Assembly: GCF_900101985.1 (NCBI RefSeq)
Contig: NZ_FNAR01000002.1
Location: 1 to 64,000, forward strand
Reading direction: 5' to 3'
DNA from: Bhargavaea beijingensis
GTDB taxonomy: Bacteria > Bacillota > Bacilli > Bacillales_A > Planococcaceae
Length of the DNA: 64,000 nucleotides
Positions 18,036-26,293 of this stretch are shown piece after piece (the stretch's first letter is position 1; the number at the start of each line of letters is the position of its first letter). A model generated the notes under the pieces. That model did not search any database and was not told where the DNA came from. It was given only the letters and a program-made list of their open reading frames with translations. The position numbers were made by a program, and so were the translations under genes.

Positions 18036-18872
18036 ATGAAGAAATTTCTCCTGTTTCTGCTGCTGATTGCTGCGGCAGCCGCATACGCCGTCTATGATAA
18101 CGGCCGGCTGTCGGTGACCGACTATACCGTGACGGATTCCCGGATTCCCGAATCGTTCGACGGCCTGAAAATCGTCCAAGTTTCGGATGTCCATGACGCG
18201 GAATTCGGCGGAGAGCAGGCGGACCTGATCGAGGCCGTCCGCCGGGAAAATCCGGACTATATCTTTCTGACAGGCGATTTCATCGACAGCAACCGGTACG
18301 ACCTGGACCGCAGCATGGCGATGATTCCCGCGCTTACCGGAATGGCGGAAGTGTTCTACGTGACCGGCAATCATGAAGTCGCGTCCAATGAAGTGGATGC
18401 AATCACATCTGCCCTTTCGAATGCGGGGGTCCGCGTGCTCCGGAACGAGGCGATGGTGGTTGGCTCGGGAAACAGCAGCATTGCGATTGCGGGTATCGAT
18501 GACCCCCTTACAGGCGTCGCCACGGAAGAGGAGGACGCGTTCACCCGCCATGCGATCGAACGGGCGACCGCGAATGTGCCGGAAAGGATGTTCACTATCC
18601 TGCTTGCCCATCGCCCGGAGCAGTTCGGGACATATACCGAACTGGATATTCCGCTTGTTTTCACGGGACATGCGCACGGCGGCCAGGTCCGCATCCCGTT
18701 TGTCGGCGGGCTAAACTCGCCCGGACAGGGATGGTTTCCGGAGCTGACTTCAGGCGTTCACGAATCGGACAGCACGCAGCTTGTCATCAGCCGGGGGCTC
18801 GGCAACAGCCAGATTCCGCTCCGCCTCCTGAATACGCCGGAGATCGTCTCGGTCACGCTCCGATCTGAATAA
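18036..18872 (+). CDS. Membrane-anchored metallophosphoesterase
   Basis: 278 residues from the ATG at 18036 behind GGGAGAAAGGAAG. An N-terminal helix (FLLFLLLIAAAAAYAVY) anchors or exports it. Calcineurin-like metal ligands in order: DVHDAEFG, LTGDFID, VTGNHE, LLAHRPEQF, and GHAHGGQ. Belongs to the YkuE/YaeI group, whose members cleave phosphodiester or pyrophosphate bonds in lipid-linked substrates. Stands alone behind a TACAAT -10-like box at about 17982. Confidence 0.88.
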   Translation: MKKFLLFLLLIAAAAAYAVYDNGRLSVTDYTVTDSRIPESFDGLKIVQVSDVHDAEFGGEQADLIEAVRRENPDYIFLTGDFIDSNRYDLDRSMAMIPALTGMAEVFYVTGNHEVASNEVDAITSALSNAGVRVLRNEAMVVGSGNSSIAIAGIDDPLTGVATEEEDAFTRHAIERATANVPERMFTILLAHRPEQFGTYTELDIPLVFTGHAHGGQVRIPFVGGLNSPGQGWFPELTSGVHESDSTQLVISRGLGNSQIPLRLLNTPEIVSVTLRSE

Positions 18873-18897
18873 CGAAACCATGCCCGGGTACGGAGCT

Positions 18898-19968
18898 TCA
18901 GTCGCTGCCCGGGTGTTTGATTTCCATGAGGCGGTCGTCCCCTTCCCGGGGAGTTCCGCGCCCGTCCGTATTGTTGGTAATGAAATAAACCGCATCGCCG
19001 TTTGAGAACACATCCCGCACCCGGCCATAACCTTCGATCCGCCTGAGAAGGCTGCCGGTCGCCGGGCCGAACACGAGGACCGCTTCGCCCCGGAGCGCAC
19101 CCGCGTAAAGCCTTCCTCCAAGATAGGCCAGCCCGGACGGTGCCCAGGTTTCGTCATCTCCGGATGTCGCAATCGGCCGCTCCATGCCTTCCCGCTGTTC
19201 CGGCCCCTGGATCACCGGCCAGCCGTAGTTCCGCCCTTGTTCAATACGGTTCAGTTCATCATTGGCCGACTGGCCGTGCTCGGTCGCATACATCACACCA
19301 TCCTTGTCCCATGCCAGTCCCTGGGGATTCCGGTGTCCGATCGTGTACACTTCAAATTCACCGTCCTCATTCATCCTGAGGATTTTGCCGTTCAGCGACT
19401 CCGGATCCTGTGCGGTTCCGGGATCGAGGCGGTCACCGACCGTCGCGAAAAGAGTGCCGTCCGGGGACAGGGCGAGCCTGCCGCCATGGTGCACCGCGCC
19501 TGACATGACCATGTCCAGATGGATATCCGTCTCGTGCCATCCGGCATCACCGCGCCTGAGCGTGACAATCCGGTTCACCGGCCCCGACGCCCCCTCGTAA
19601 GTGTAATACGCATAGGCCTCGCGGTTTTCATCGAATCCGGGTTTTAGCACAAAGCCCATGAGGCCCGCCTCTGCCGCGCCGGACAGCGGAGCGGAAAGCT
19701 TGGCATCCAGCCTTCTGACTGTGCCGTCCGTTTCAACTTCCGCAATGCTCCCGCCCCGTTCTGAGATATAAAATGTTTCGCCGTGCCGGTCGATCGACCA
19801 GGGGGAACGAAGCCCCGCCGCGACTTCCGTGATTTCTACCTGCAGTCCGTCCAGACTCTCCTGTTCCGGTTCAGTCCATTCTTGCACAGGCTGAACCGTT
19901 TCTTCGGCTCCTTTTGAGCAGCCGGCCATCACCAATAGAAGCAAACTCACCGCCGCCAATCGTTTCAT
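18898..19968 (-). CDS. PQQ-type sugar dehydrogenase lipoprotein
   Basis: 356 residues, ATG behind GGGAGGGG. Lipobox VMAGC (Cys17). The mature part is a glucose/sorbosone dehydrogenase beta-propeller (GLRSPWSIDRHGETFYISER, LGLMGFVLKPGF-like AGLMGFVLKPGFDENREAYA, MVMSGAVHHGGRLALSPDG, IGHRNPQGLAWDKDG, AYLGGRLYAGAL). The family oxidises aldoses with PQQ in the periplasm of Gram-negatives. No PQQ biosynthesis genes are visible, so cofactor supply and substrate are open. Confidence 0.87.
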   Translation of the reverse strand: MKRLAAVSLLLLVMAGCSKGAEETVQPVQEWTEPEQESLDGLQVEITEVAAGLRSPWSIDRHGETFYISERGGSIAEVETDGTVRRLDAKLSAPLSGAAEAGLMGFVLKPGFDENREAYAYYTYEGASGPVNRIVTLRRGDAGWHETDIHLDMVMSGAVHHGGRLALSPDGTLFATVGDRLDPGTAQDPESLNGKILRMNEDGEFEVYTIGHRNPQGLAWDKDGVMYATEHGQSANDELNRIEQGRNYGWPVIQGPEQREGMERPIATSGDDETWAPSGLAYLGGRLYAGALRGEAVLVFGPATGSLLRRIEGYGRVRDVFSNGDAVYFITNNTDGRGTPREGDDRLMEIKHPGSD

Positions 19969-20076
19969 GCGGCCCCTCCCTTTCTCCCGGTTTTCTCTAT
20001 CATACCCGCTTCTGCTTTTTCCGTCCTTCCGGCTCTTTGCTATAATGGAAGAATCAGTGGATGGGAAGTGTTGTAA

Positions 20077-21285
20077 ATGGAGAACAGGATGAATCGGTCC
20101 CCCTATACGATGAGAGACGCCGCATTCTGGAGGATCATCGGCGCGCTCGGGTTTGCCTCGCTGTTCGTATTTGCGGCGATGTACACGACGCAGCCGCTCC
20201 TGCCGCTGTTTACGGAGGAGTTCGGCGTGTCGGTTTCCTCGTCCAGTTTGTCCGTTTCTCTAACGACGCTCGGGCTGATCCTCGGCCTGCTGGTCATCAG
20301 CTTTTTGTCCGACCGCCACGGGCGCACGCTTTACATCAAATGGTCGGTCGCGCTCTCAGTGATCCCATTTTTCATCATGCCGCTGACCGAAACCTTCTGG
20401 CTGATCCTCCTTCTCCGGTTCTTGCAGGGCTTCACGCTCGCGGGGGTTCCCGCCGCTGCAATTGCTTATATCAATGAGGAAGTGGACAGGAGAAGCGTCA
20501 GCTTCGCAACCTCCCTTTATATCGCGACTAACGCGCTAGGTGGGATGGTGGGGCGGGTGATGACGGGGTATATGACCGAACATTATTCATGGCAGTCCGC
20601 GTTTTACGGTCTGGGCATTGCGGGGGCGCTGATCGCTGCAGCGGTCATTTTCCTCCTGCCGAAATCAAAGCGGTTCGAGTCGGCGGACGGAACGGTCAGG
20701 CAGGACATGGAGGCATTCCTGTTTCATCTGAAAAACCCGCTCCTTGTCATCTCATTTGGTCTCGGAATCGTCCTTCAGCTGAGTTTCACTGGTGTCTGGA
20801 CGTTCCTGCCGTTTCATCTGCAGGCGGATCCGTTCGGCCTGTCGCTTGAAGCGATTTCCTATACATACTTTGCCTACGGCATCGGCGTGATCGGTTCTCC
20901 ACTGGCCGGCTGGCTTTCGGACAGGCTCGGCATCCGGCCTGTCCGGATGGCAGGGGTGCTCATCCTGTCGACCGGAATCCTGATCACTCTTGCGGACAGT
21001 GTCACGCTGATCGTCGTCGGATTGTGCGTCATCTGCCTCGGCTTCTTTACGGCCCATTCGCTTACGGCGGCCACCGTCGGCCGCGATGCGGCGCATCACA
21101 AAGGCAGTGCCTCGAGTCTTTATCTCGTTTCCTATTATCTAGGCGTCGCCGCGGGGAGCACGCTCCTGTCACCGCTCTGGACGGCGGGCGGCTGGCCGCT
21201 ACTCATCCTGTTTACCGCGATTATGCCGGTCATTTACCTGGCTTTTGCCGTCGCCGCAAGAAAACGTCTCGCGGCACACGCATGA
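20077..21285 (+). CDS. MFS transporter (YnfM-like)
   Basis: 402 residues from ATG 20077 (GGGAAG eight bases before); the ATG at 20089 is also possible. Twelve membrane helices, with the MFS motif A variant SFLSDRHGRTLYIK after TM2 and WLSDRLGIRPVR in the second half. The fold and the phrase TTQPLLPLFTEEFG are typical of YnfM/arabinose-efflux-like exporters. An extended -10 TGCTATAAT lies at 20038-20046. Confidence 0.88.
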   Translation: MENRMNRSPYTMRDAAFWRIIGALGFASLFVFAAMYTTQPLLPLFTEEFGVSVSSSSLSVSLTTLGLILGLLVISFLSDRHGRTLYIKWSVALSVIPFFIMPLTETFWLILLLRFLQGFTLAGVPAAAIAYINEEVDRRSVSFATSLYIATNALGGMVGRVMTGYMTEHYSWQSAFYGLGIAGALIAAAVIFLLPKSKRFESADGTVRQDMEAFLFHLKNPLLVISFGLGIVLQLSFTGVWTFLPFHLQADPFGLSLEAISYTYFAYGIGVIGSPLAGWLSDRLGIRPVRMAGVLILSTGILITLADSVTLIVVGLCVICLGFFTAHSLTAATVGRDAAHHKGSASSLYLVSYYLGVAAGSTLLSPLWTAGGWPLLILFTAIMPVIYLAFAVAARKRLAAHA

Positions 21286-21307
21286 TACGCTATGATTCCA
21301 TAACAAG

Positions 21308-21340
21308 AGCCATGCATCCGATCAGGATGCATGGCTTATT
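21308..21340. terminator. Bidirectional terminator
   Basis: AGCCATGCATCC/GGATGCATGGCT with GATCA loop, between convergent MFS and DASS genes; T run is interrupted. Confidence 0.75.
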
Positions 21341-21347
21341 TCATTTC

Positions 21348-22997
21348 TTATTTCAGGAATTCCGGCAGCATGTTCAGGTCGATGCCGAACACGACCGGCA
21401 GCAAGAACCAGATAAACAGCGGCACGAGGATGATCCCCAAGATATTGAGGGCAAATCCGGCCTTTGCCATGTCCGGAATCCTGAGATAACCGGAACCGAA
21501 GACAACCGCATTCGGCGGCGTCGCGACCGGCAGCATGAACGCGCAGGAAGCGGCTACACCGGCTGCGACCATCAGTGCGAACGGGTGGACGTCGAGCGCA
21601 ACGGCAAGCGCACCCATGATCGGGTACATCATTGCGGCTGTTGCTGTGTTGGACGTAATCTCGGTCAGGAAGATGACGAGTGCCGTGACGACGATGATCA
21701 CGACGATGAGCGGAACGGCATCAAGTGCCGTCAGCTGGCCGCCGATCCATTCGGAAAGCCCCGATCCGACGAAGCCGGCCGCTATCGCGAGGCCGCCGCC
21801 GAACAGGAGCAGAATGCCCCAAGGCAGTTTGACGGCCGTCTCCCAGTCAAGCAGGCGATCGCCCTTTACATTCACAGCAGGGATGGCAAACAGGACAATT
21901 GCGAAGAGCATCGCAATGACGCCGTCACTGATGCCCGGCAGGAAGTTCTGCAGGAAGAACGAACGCGTGATCCAGGAAAGCGCCGCTAGGACAAAAACGG
22001 TGAACACCAGTTTTTCCTCCGTGGAGGCACTGCCTAGTTTTTCTTTCTCGGCATGGATCATCTCACGCCCGCCGGGCAACTCTTTGATCTTTTGCGGGAA
22101 AGCGATTTTCACGAGGTACAGCCAGATAATCAGGATGAACAGCCAGGCGAATGGAGTTCCGAAAAGCATCCACTGTCCAAAGGAAATCTCGATGCCGTAC
22201 ATTTTTTCCATGGCCGCGGCGAGCGCCGTGTTTGGCGGTGTACCGATCAGTGTCGCAATCCCTCCGACAGAGGCGGAGTAGGCGATTCCAAGCATGAGCG
22301 CCTTGCCGAAGCCGAAGTTTTCCCGCGAAGTGTCCGCAGAAGGGTTGTTTTTAAGCGCATCGGCGACCTGATAAGTAATGGCAAGGCCGATCGGCACCAT
22401 CATCATTGCCGTCGCCGTATTGGAGATCCACATCGACAGGAATCCGGTGGCGACCATGAAGCCGAGGACAATCCTGTTGATGTTCGTGCCGATCGCCGAA
22501 ATGATCGTGAGCGCGATGCGCCGGTGGAGGTTCCACTTTTCCATCGCTAGCGCAATCATGAAGCCTCCCATGAAGAGGAAGATATTCTCGTCCCCGTAGG
22601 CAGATGCAGTTGCCTTCACATCCAGCCCTCCGGCAAGAGGGAAAAGGACGAGCGGCAGCAGGGACGTGACCGGAATCGGCACCGCCTCGGTGATCCACCA
22701 GGCGGCCATCCAGACGGTTCCCGCAAGGATGGCGCGCGCCTCGGGGGACAGTCCTTCCGGTTTAAAGAATAACAGGATCAGAAAAAAGAGGAGCGGGCCG
22801 GCAATGAGGCCGGCCAATTGGGCAGTCGTATAACTGCGATCCCTCCGATTGTTTTCCGGGTCTTTCTCCGTGTAGCCGAATGGCGTCCCCGAGCCTTCGG
22901 CGTTCATCATCACTTTGTTTGGTCGGATAAAAAATGTAAAAAGCTGTTTGGCTTCATCGTGCCAATCCCACATCCGGGACCAAGCGTTTTGGAACAT
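21348..22997 (-). CDS. DASS-family (SLC13) sodium:dicarboxylate/sulfate symporter
   Basis: 549 residues from the ATG behind AAAGGGGG (longer in-frame start lacks a site). Cytoplasmic N-terminus, then about eleven helices. Both SNT signatures of the VcINDY fold are present (WISNTATAMMMVPIG and EITSNTATAAMMYPI) with the partner loops LIGTPPNTALAAAM and VATPPNAVVFGSG. Likely imports C4-dicarboxylates such as succinate or malate with sodium. Monocistronic. Confidence 0.9.
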   Translation of the reverse strand: MFQNAWSRMWDWHDEAKQLFTFFIRPNKVMMNAEGSGTPFGYTEKDPENNRRDRSYTTAQLAGLIAGPLLFFLILLFFKPEGLSPEARAILAGTVWMAAWWITEAVPIPVTSLLPLVLFPLAGGLDVKATASAYGDENIFLFMGGFMIALAMEKWNLHRRIALTIISAIGTNINRIVLGFMVATGFLSMWISNTATAMMMVPIGLAITYQVADALKNNPSADTSRENFGFGKALMLGIAYSASVGGIATLIGTPPNTALAAAMEKMYGIEISFGQWMLFGTPFAWLFILIIWLYLVKIAFPQKIKELPGGREMIHAEKEKLGSASTEEKLVFTVFVLAALSWITRSFFLQNFLPGISDGVIAMLFAIVLFAIPAVNVKGDRLLDWETAVKLPWGILLLFGGGLAIAAGFVGSGLSEWIGGQLTALDAVPLIVVIIVVTALVIFLTEITSNTATAAMMYPIMGALAVALDVHPFALMVAAGVAASCAFMLPVATPPNAVVFGSGYLRIPDMAKAGFALNILGIILVPLFIWFLLPVVFGIDLNMLPEFLK

Positions 22998-23307
22998 CAG
23001 TATACCCCCTTTGTAGTCCGCTGTGACTACACAGCCTACATTATTATACGGTGTGTTGCACCACAGGAACAATCAGTTTTTTAGAAGAATGCAGATTATT
23101 GCTGCGAGTTATCAAAAATATGGAAGGTTCCGAGAGACTTTTATCATAAATTTGGCATTGTGGGTTTACCTTATTAGGGGCAGGGGAAACGGAAGAAAGA
23201 CCAGATTATGGGCAAGAGGCATGCTGTACCGGTATAAAAAGGGTAACCGGGAGGTATGCTTCATGTAGATTCCACGTATTGGCAGAACTCTTGAAGGAGG
23301 AATAGGC
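22998..23307. other. Intergenic region with divergent promoters
   Basis: About 310 bases, AT-rich. On the minus strand a TATAAT near 23040 probably serves the symporter gene. On the plus strand GTTTAC and GGGGAA spaced by 13 bases (near 23164-23188) weakly resemble a sigma-B promoter for the dehydrogenase operon. No gene seen. Confidence 0.45.
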
Positions 23308-24063
23308 ATGGCGGATGAAAAGAAAGACGTGTCCCGTCGCGATTTTCTCAAGACGGCAGGTGTGGCGACAGGTGCCCTGGTTGGCGGCGGTGTGATCGGC
23401 GGCCTGATCGGGTACAACGCAAAGGGCGGCGGTTCTTCGACCAAGGAAGGGGAGCGGAGCGGAGGCAGGGCGGATCAGTCGGCCGGGTCTCCGAGCGGCA
23501 GGATGTTCTTCACGAACGACCATGACTTCAACGTCCTTTCGGAAGCGACTGAGCGGATTTTCCCTGAAGATGATCTCGGCCCGGGGGCGATCGGGCTCGG
23601 AGTGCCCTATTTTATCGACCACCAGCTGGCCGGCGCTTACGGCAACAATGACAAAGAGTATATGCAGGGGCCTTTCTACGGCGGTGAGGTGACCCAGGGT
23701 TATCAGACCCGTCTGCGCCGCAAGGAGATTTTCCTTCAAGGCATCCGAAAGCTGGAGCAGGAGGCTAAGAGCCGGTTCGATAAAAGCTTCACCGATCTCG
23801 AAGGCGAGCAGATGGATGAAATCATCACGGCTTTCCAGAAGGACGAAGTTGAAATGGAAGGCGTCACGGCAGGTTTCTTCTTCCGGCTTCTTCGTTCCGC
23901 TGTTCTTGAAGGTGCATATTCGGACCCGATGTACGGAGGCAACCGGGGCATGGAAGGATGGAAGATGAAGAATTTCCCCGGCCACCAGGCAGCCTACATC
24001 GACAAAATTGACAGCGAAGAATTCCAGGAAATCGATCCTCAGTCCCTTGGCGGACATCACTGA
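23308..24063 (+). CDS. Tat-exported gluconate 2-dehydrogenase subunit 3-like protein
   Basis: 251 residues, ATG behind AAGGAGG. Twin-arginine signal SRRDFLKTAG at residues 9-18 followed by a Gly/Val-rich hydrophobic stretch. The rest matches the gluconate 2-dehydrogenase subunit 3 (gamma) family: ATERIFPEDDLGPGA, GVPYFIDHQLAGAYG, FFFRLLRSAVLEGAYSDPMYGG. In known complexes this subunit carries the flavoprotein across the membrane through Tat and stabilises it. Followed at 17 bases by that flavoprotein gene, and then by tatA and tatC. Confidence 0.92.
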   Translation: MADEKKDVSRRDFLKTAGVATGALVGGGVIGGLIGYNAKGGGSSTKEGERSGGRADQSAGSPSGRMFFTNDHDFNVLSEATERIFPEDDLGPGAIGLGVPYFIDHQLAGAYGNNDKEYMQGPFYGGEVTQGYQTRLRRKEIFLQGIRKLEQEAKSRFDKSFTDLEGEQMDEIITAFQKDEVEMEGVTAGFFFRLLRSAVLEGAYSDPMYGGNRGMEGWKMKNFPGHQAAYIDKIDSEEFQEIDPQSLGGHH

Positions 24064-24080
24064 TTTAGGAGGGGTAATGA

Positions 24081-25793
24081 ATGGCAACTACATTGGACAA
24101 AGTTGATGTCGTAACAGTCGGCGCGGGCTGGACGGGCGGCATCATTGCTGCAGAGGCAGCAAAGGCGGGCCTGAAGGTCGTGAGTATCGAAAGGGGCCGC
24201 GAGCGGGGGACGGAGGATTATTTGCGTGTCCACGATGAATATCGCTACGCCATCCGCTATGAACTCATGCAGGATCTGTCGAAGGAGACGGTCACCTTCC
24301 GGAACCGGCGTGACCAGCGGGCGCTTCCGATGCGGACGATGGGGTCATTCCTTCTTGGTGAAGGGCTTGGTGGAGCAGGCACTCATTGGAACGGCCATAC
24401 ATGGCGTTTCCTTCCATATGATTTTGAGATCAAGACAATGACTGAGAAAAAGTATGGCGCAAACAAGCTGGGAAAGGAGTATCAGCTTCAGGACTGGGGA
24501 ATTACATACGACGAACTGGAGCCGTACTTTGATAAATTCGAATACACGGCGGGGATTTCCGGCGATGGCAAAAACCCGTTTGCCGGTAAACGCTCCAACC
24601 CGTATCCGACACCACCAATGAAGAAAACCCCGATCCTGGAGAAGTTTGAAAAGGCGACGAGTGACCTGGGGTATACACCGTTCATGCTGCCGTCGGCAAA
24701 CCTGTCGGAAGCGTACACCAACCCCGACGGCCAGACGATCAATGCCTGCATGTACTGCGGCTTCTGTGAGCGGTTCGGCTGTGAATACGGGGCGAAGACT
24801 TCTCCTGAGATCACTGTCATTCCGACAGCCAGGGAAACCGGCAACTACGAGGTCCGCTTCCATTCAAATGTCGTCGAGGTCCTTCATGAAGGCGGCAAGG
24901 CAACGGGAGTCCGTTACATCAACTGGATGTCTGGGGAAGAATTTATCCAGCCGGCGGAAACGGTCGTTCTGACAAGCTATGTCATGAACAACGCCAAGCT
25001 CCTCATGGTATCCGACATCGGCGAGATGTACGATCCGGAGACAGGCCGCGGCACGCTCGGCAAAAACTACTGCTATCAGATTCTTCCTGGAGCGACGGGC
25101 TTCTTTGATGAGCAGTTCAACACATTCATGGGAGCGGGCTCGCTCGGCATGTCGATTGATGACTTTAATGGAGATAACTTTGACCACAGCGATCTGGACT
25201 TTATCCACGGCGGAAGCATGTCGCTCACCCAAGCCGGTCTCCGGCCGATCGCAACCAACCCGGTTCCGCCGGACACGCCGGCCTGGGGAGCCGAGTTCAA
25301 GAAGGCGTCGATCGAAAACTATACACGGACCCTCAATATTGGTACACAAGGGGCATCCATGCCTCACCGTGATAACTACCTGACACTGGACCCGAAGTAT
25401 AAAGACGCTTACGGGGTGCCGCTCCTGCAGCTCACCTACAACTTTACGGACCAAGACCGCGCCCTCCATAAGTTCATCACCGAGAAAGCGGTGGAGATTA
25501 TGGAGAAGATGGGGGCAAAGCAGACGGTCGGAAGCAACCCGATCACGGATTACGATATCGTCCCTTACCAGACCACGCACAACACAGGCGGCACGATCAT
25601 GGGTGCCGACCCGGAAACAAGCGTCGTGAACAACTATCTGCAGCACTGGGACATGGACAACCTGTTTGTCATCGGAGCGGGGAACTTCCCGCACAACGGC
25701 GGATACAACCCGACCGGAACCGTCGGCGCACTCGCCTACCGATGCGCTGAAGGCATCATCAAATACAGCAAAGAAGGCGGCTCGCTAGTCTAA
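24081..25793 (+). CDS. GMC-family membrane dehydrogenase flavoprotein
   Basis: 570 residues, ATG behind AGGAGGGG. N-terminal FAD-binding dinucleotide fold (VDVVTVGAGWTGGIIAAEAA) without a signal of its own, so it is probably exported by hitch-hiking on the Tat subunit. The C-terminus has the GMC motif NPTGTVGALAYRCAEG, with HNTGGT and HNGG supplying likely active-site His. A cysteine cluster NACMYCGFCERFGCEYGA (about residues 219-236) could bind an iron-sulfur centre, as in FAD glucose dehydrogenases. Sugar or sugar-acid oxidation feeding the respiratory chain is inferred. Confidence 0.9.
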   Translation: MATTLDKVDVVTVGAGWTGGIIAAEAAKAGLKVVSIERGRERGTEDYLRVHDEYRYAIRYELMQDLSKETVTFRNRRDQRALPMRTMGSFLLGEGLGGAGTHWNGHTWRFLPYDFEIKTMTEKKYGANKLGKEYQLQDWGITYDELEPYFDKFEYTAGISGDGKNPFAGKRSNPYPTPPMKKTPILEKFEKATSDLGYTPFMLPSANLSEAYTNPDGQTINACMYCGFCERFGCEYGAKTSPEITVIPTARETGNYEVRFHSNVVEVLHEGGKATGVRYINWMSGEEFIQPAETVVLTSYVMNNAKLLMVSDIGEMYDPETGRGTLGKNYCYQILPGATGFFDEQFNTFMGAGSLGMSIDDFNGDNFDHSDLDFIHGGSMSLTQAGLRPIATNPVPPDTPAWGAEFKKASIENYTRTLNIGTQGASMPHRDNYLTLDPKYKDAYGVPLLQLTYNFTDQDRALHKFITEKAVEIMEKMGAKQTVGSNPITDYDIVPYQTTHNTGGTIMGADPETSVVNNYLQHWDMDNLFVIGAGNFPHNGGYNPTGTVGALAYRCAEGIIKYSKEGGSLV

Positions 25794-25796
25794 GTG

Positions 25797-25975
25797 CTTA
25801 TGACCCGAGGAGCTGCCACCTGAAGCCGGATAACCTAAGTGCTGAAGGCGGCGTTGGCTCCGACAGGCATAAGACGGTCTGCGCAGCGGGAAGATATGCA
25901 GCAGGTTACTCGAAGTGGGGAAGTCAAAGAGGTTTATCCTTTCCTCCCCAGTGGAACTCTATCAATAAAAGGAGG
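25797..25975. other. GC-rich non-coding segment before tatA
   Basis: About 180 bases with no open frame, GC-rich and rich in short complementary segments (AGCC/GGCT, TGGGG/CCCCA). A short run ACCTGAAGCCGGATAA recalls part of a TPP riboswitch, but the other conserved TPP elements are absent. Sequence near 25838-25856 partly repeats the end of the dehydrogenase gene (CTAAGTGCT with GAAGGCGGC). I cannot name it; see findings. Confidence 0.35.
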
Positions 25976-25983
25976 CGATCCGC

Positions 25984-26193
25984 ATGGGTGGCATCGCAAG
26001 CATCGGTGTTCCGGGGCTGATCATCATCCTCGTAATTGTCCTGATTCTATTTGGCCCGAGAAAACTTCCTGAAGTCGGTTCGGCCGTCGGCAAGACGCTG
26101 TCCGAATTCAAGAAGTCGGCAAAAGACATCATGGATGATGATGATGACAAGCTGAGGAAAGAGGAATTGAAGGAAGAACGTAAAGAAGCGTAA
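25984..26193 (+). CDS. tatA: Twin-arginine translocase subunit TatA
   Basis: 69 residues, ATG behind AAAGGAGGCG. One N-terminal membrane helix ([17 protein letters not shown]), the FGP hinge, an amphipathic helix ([19 protein letters not shown]) and an acidic/basic tail ([16 protein letters not shown]). Forms the pore-like component of Tat. Placed directly between a Tat substrate operon and tatC. Confidence 0.95.
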   Translation: MGGIASIGVPGLIIILVIVLILFGPRKLPEVGSAVGKTLSEFKKSAKDIMDDDDDKLRKEELKEERKEA

Positions 26194-26244
26194 CGGCAGG
26201 ACCGGCCGGGCCGCCCGGCGGCTTTGAGCCGGTCTGCCGTTTTT
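26193..26244 (+). terminator. Terminator between tatA and tatC
   Basis: ACGGCAGGACCGGC (26193-26206) pairs with GCCGGTCTGCCGT (26228-26240, one-base bulge) and is followed by TTTTT. It starts in the tatA stop codon. Partial read-through would give far more TatA than TatC message. Confidence 0.8.
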
Positions 26245-26293
26245 GGCGTTTCACTAGGATTATTGAAGCGTTCAAAGACAGGAAGTGATCAAG

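Noticed and set aside
21024-21989. 321-codon frame spanning the MFS and DASS genes
   Set aside because: Overlaps both genes in other frames and crosses their shared terminator; product is highly charged and unlike a protein.
25800-25870. TPP riboswitch before tatA
   Set aside because: Only ACCTGA...GGATAA resembles the THI box; the CTGAGA element and closing stems are missing, and the downstream gene is not related to thiamine.
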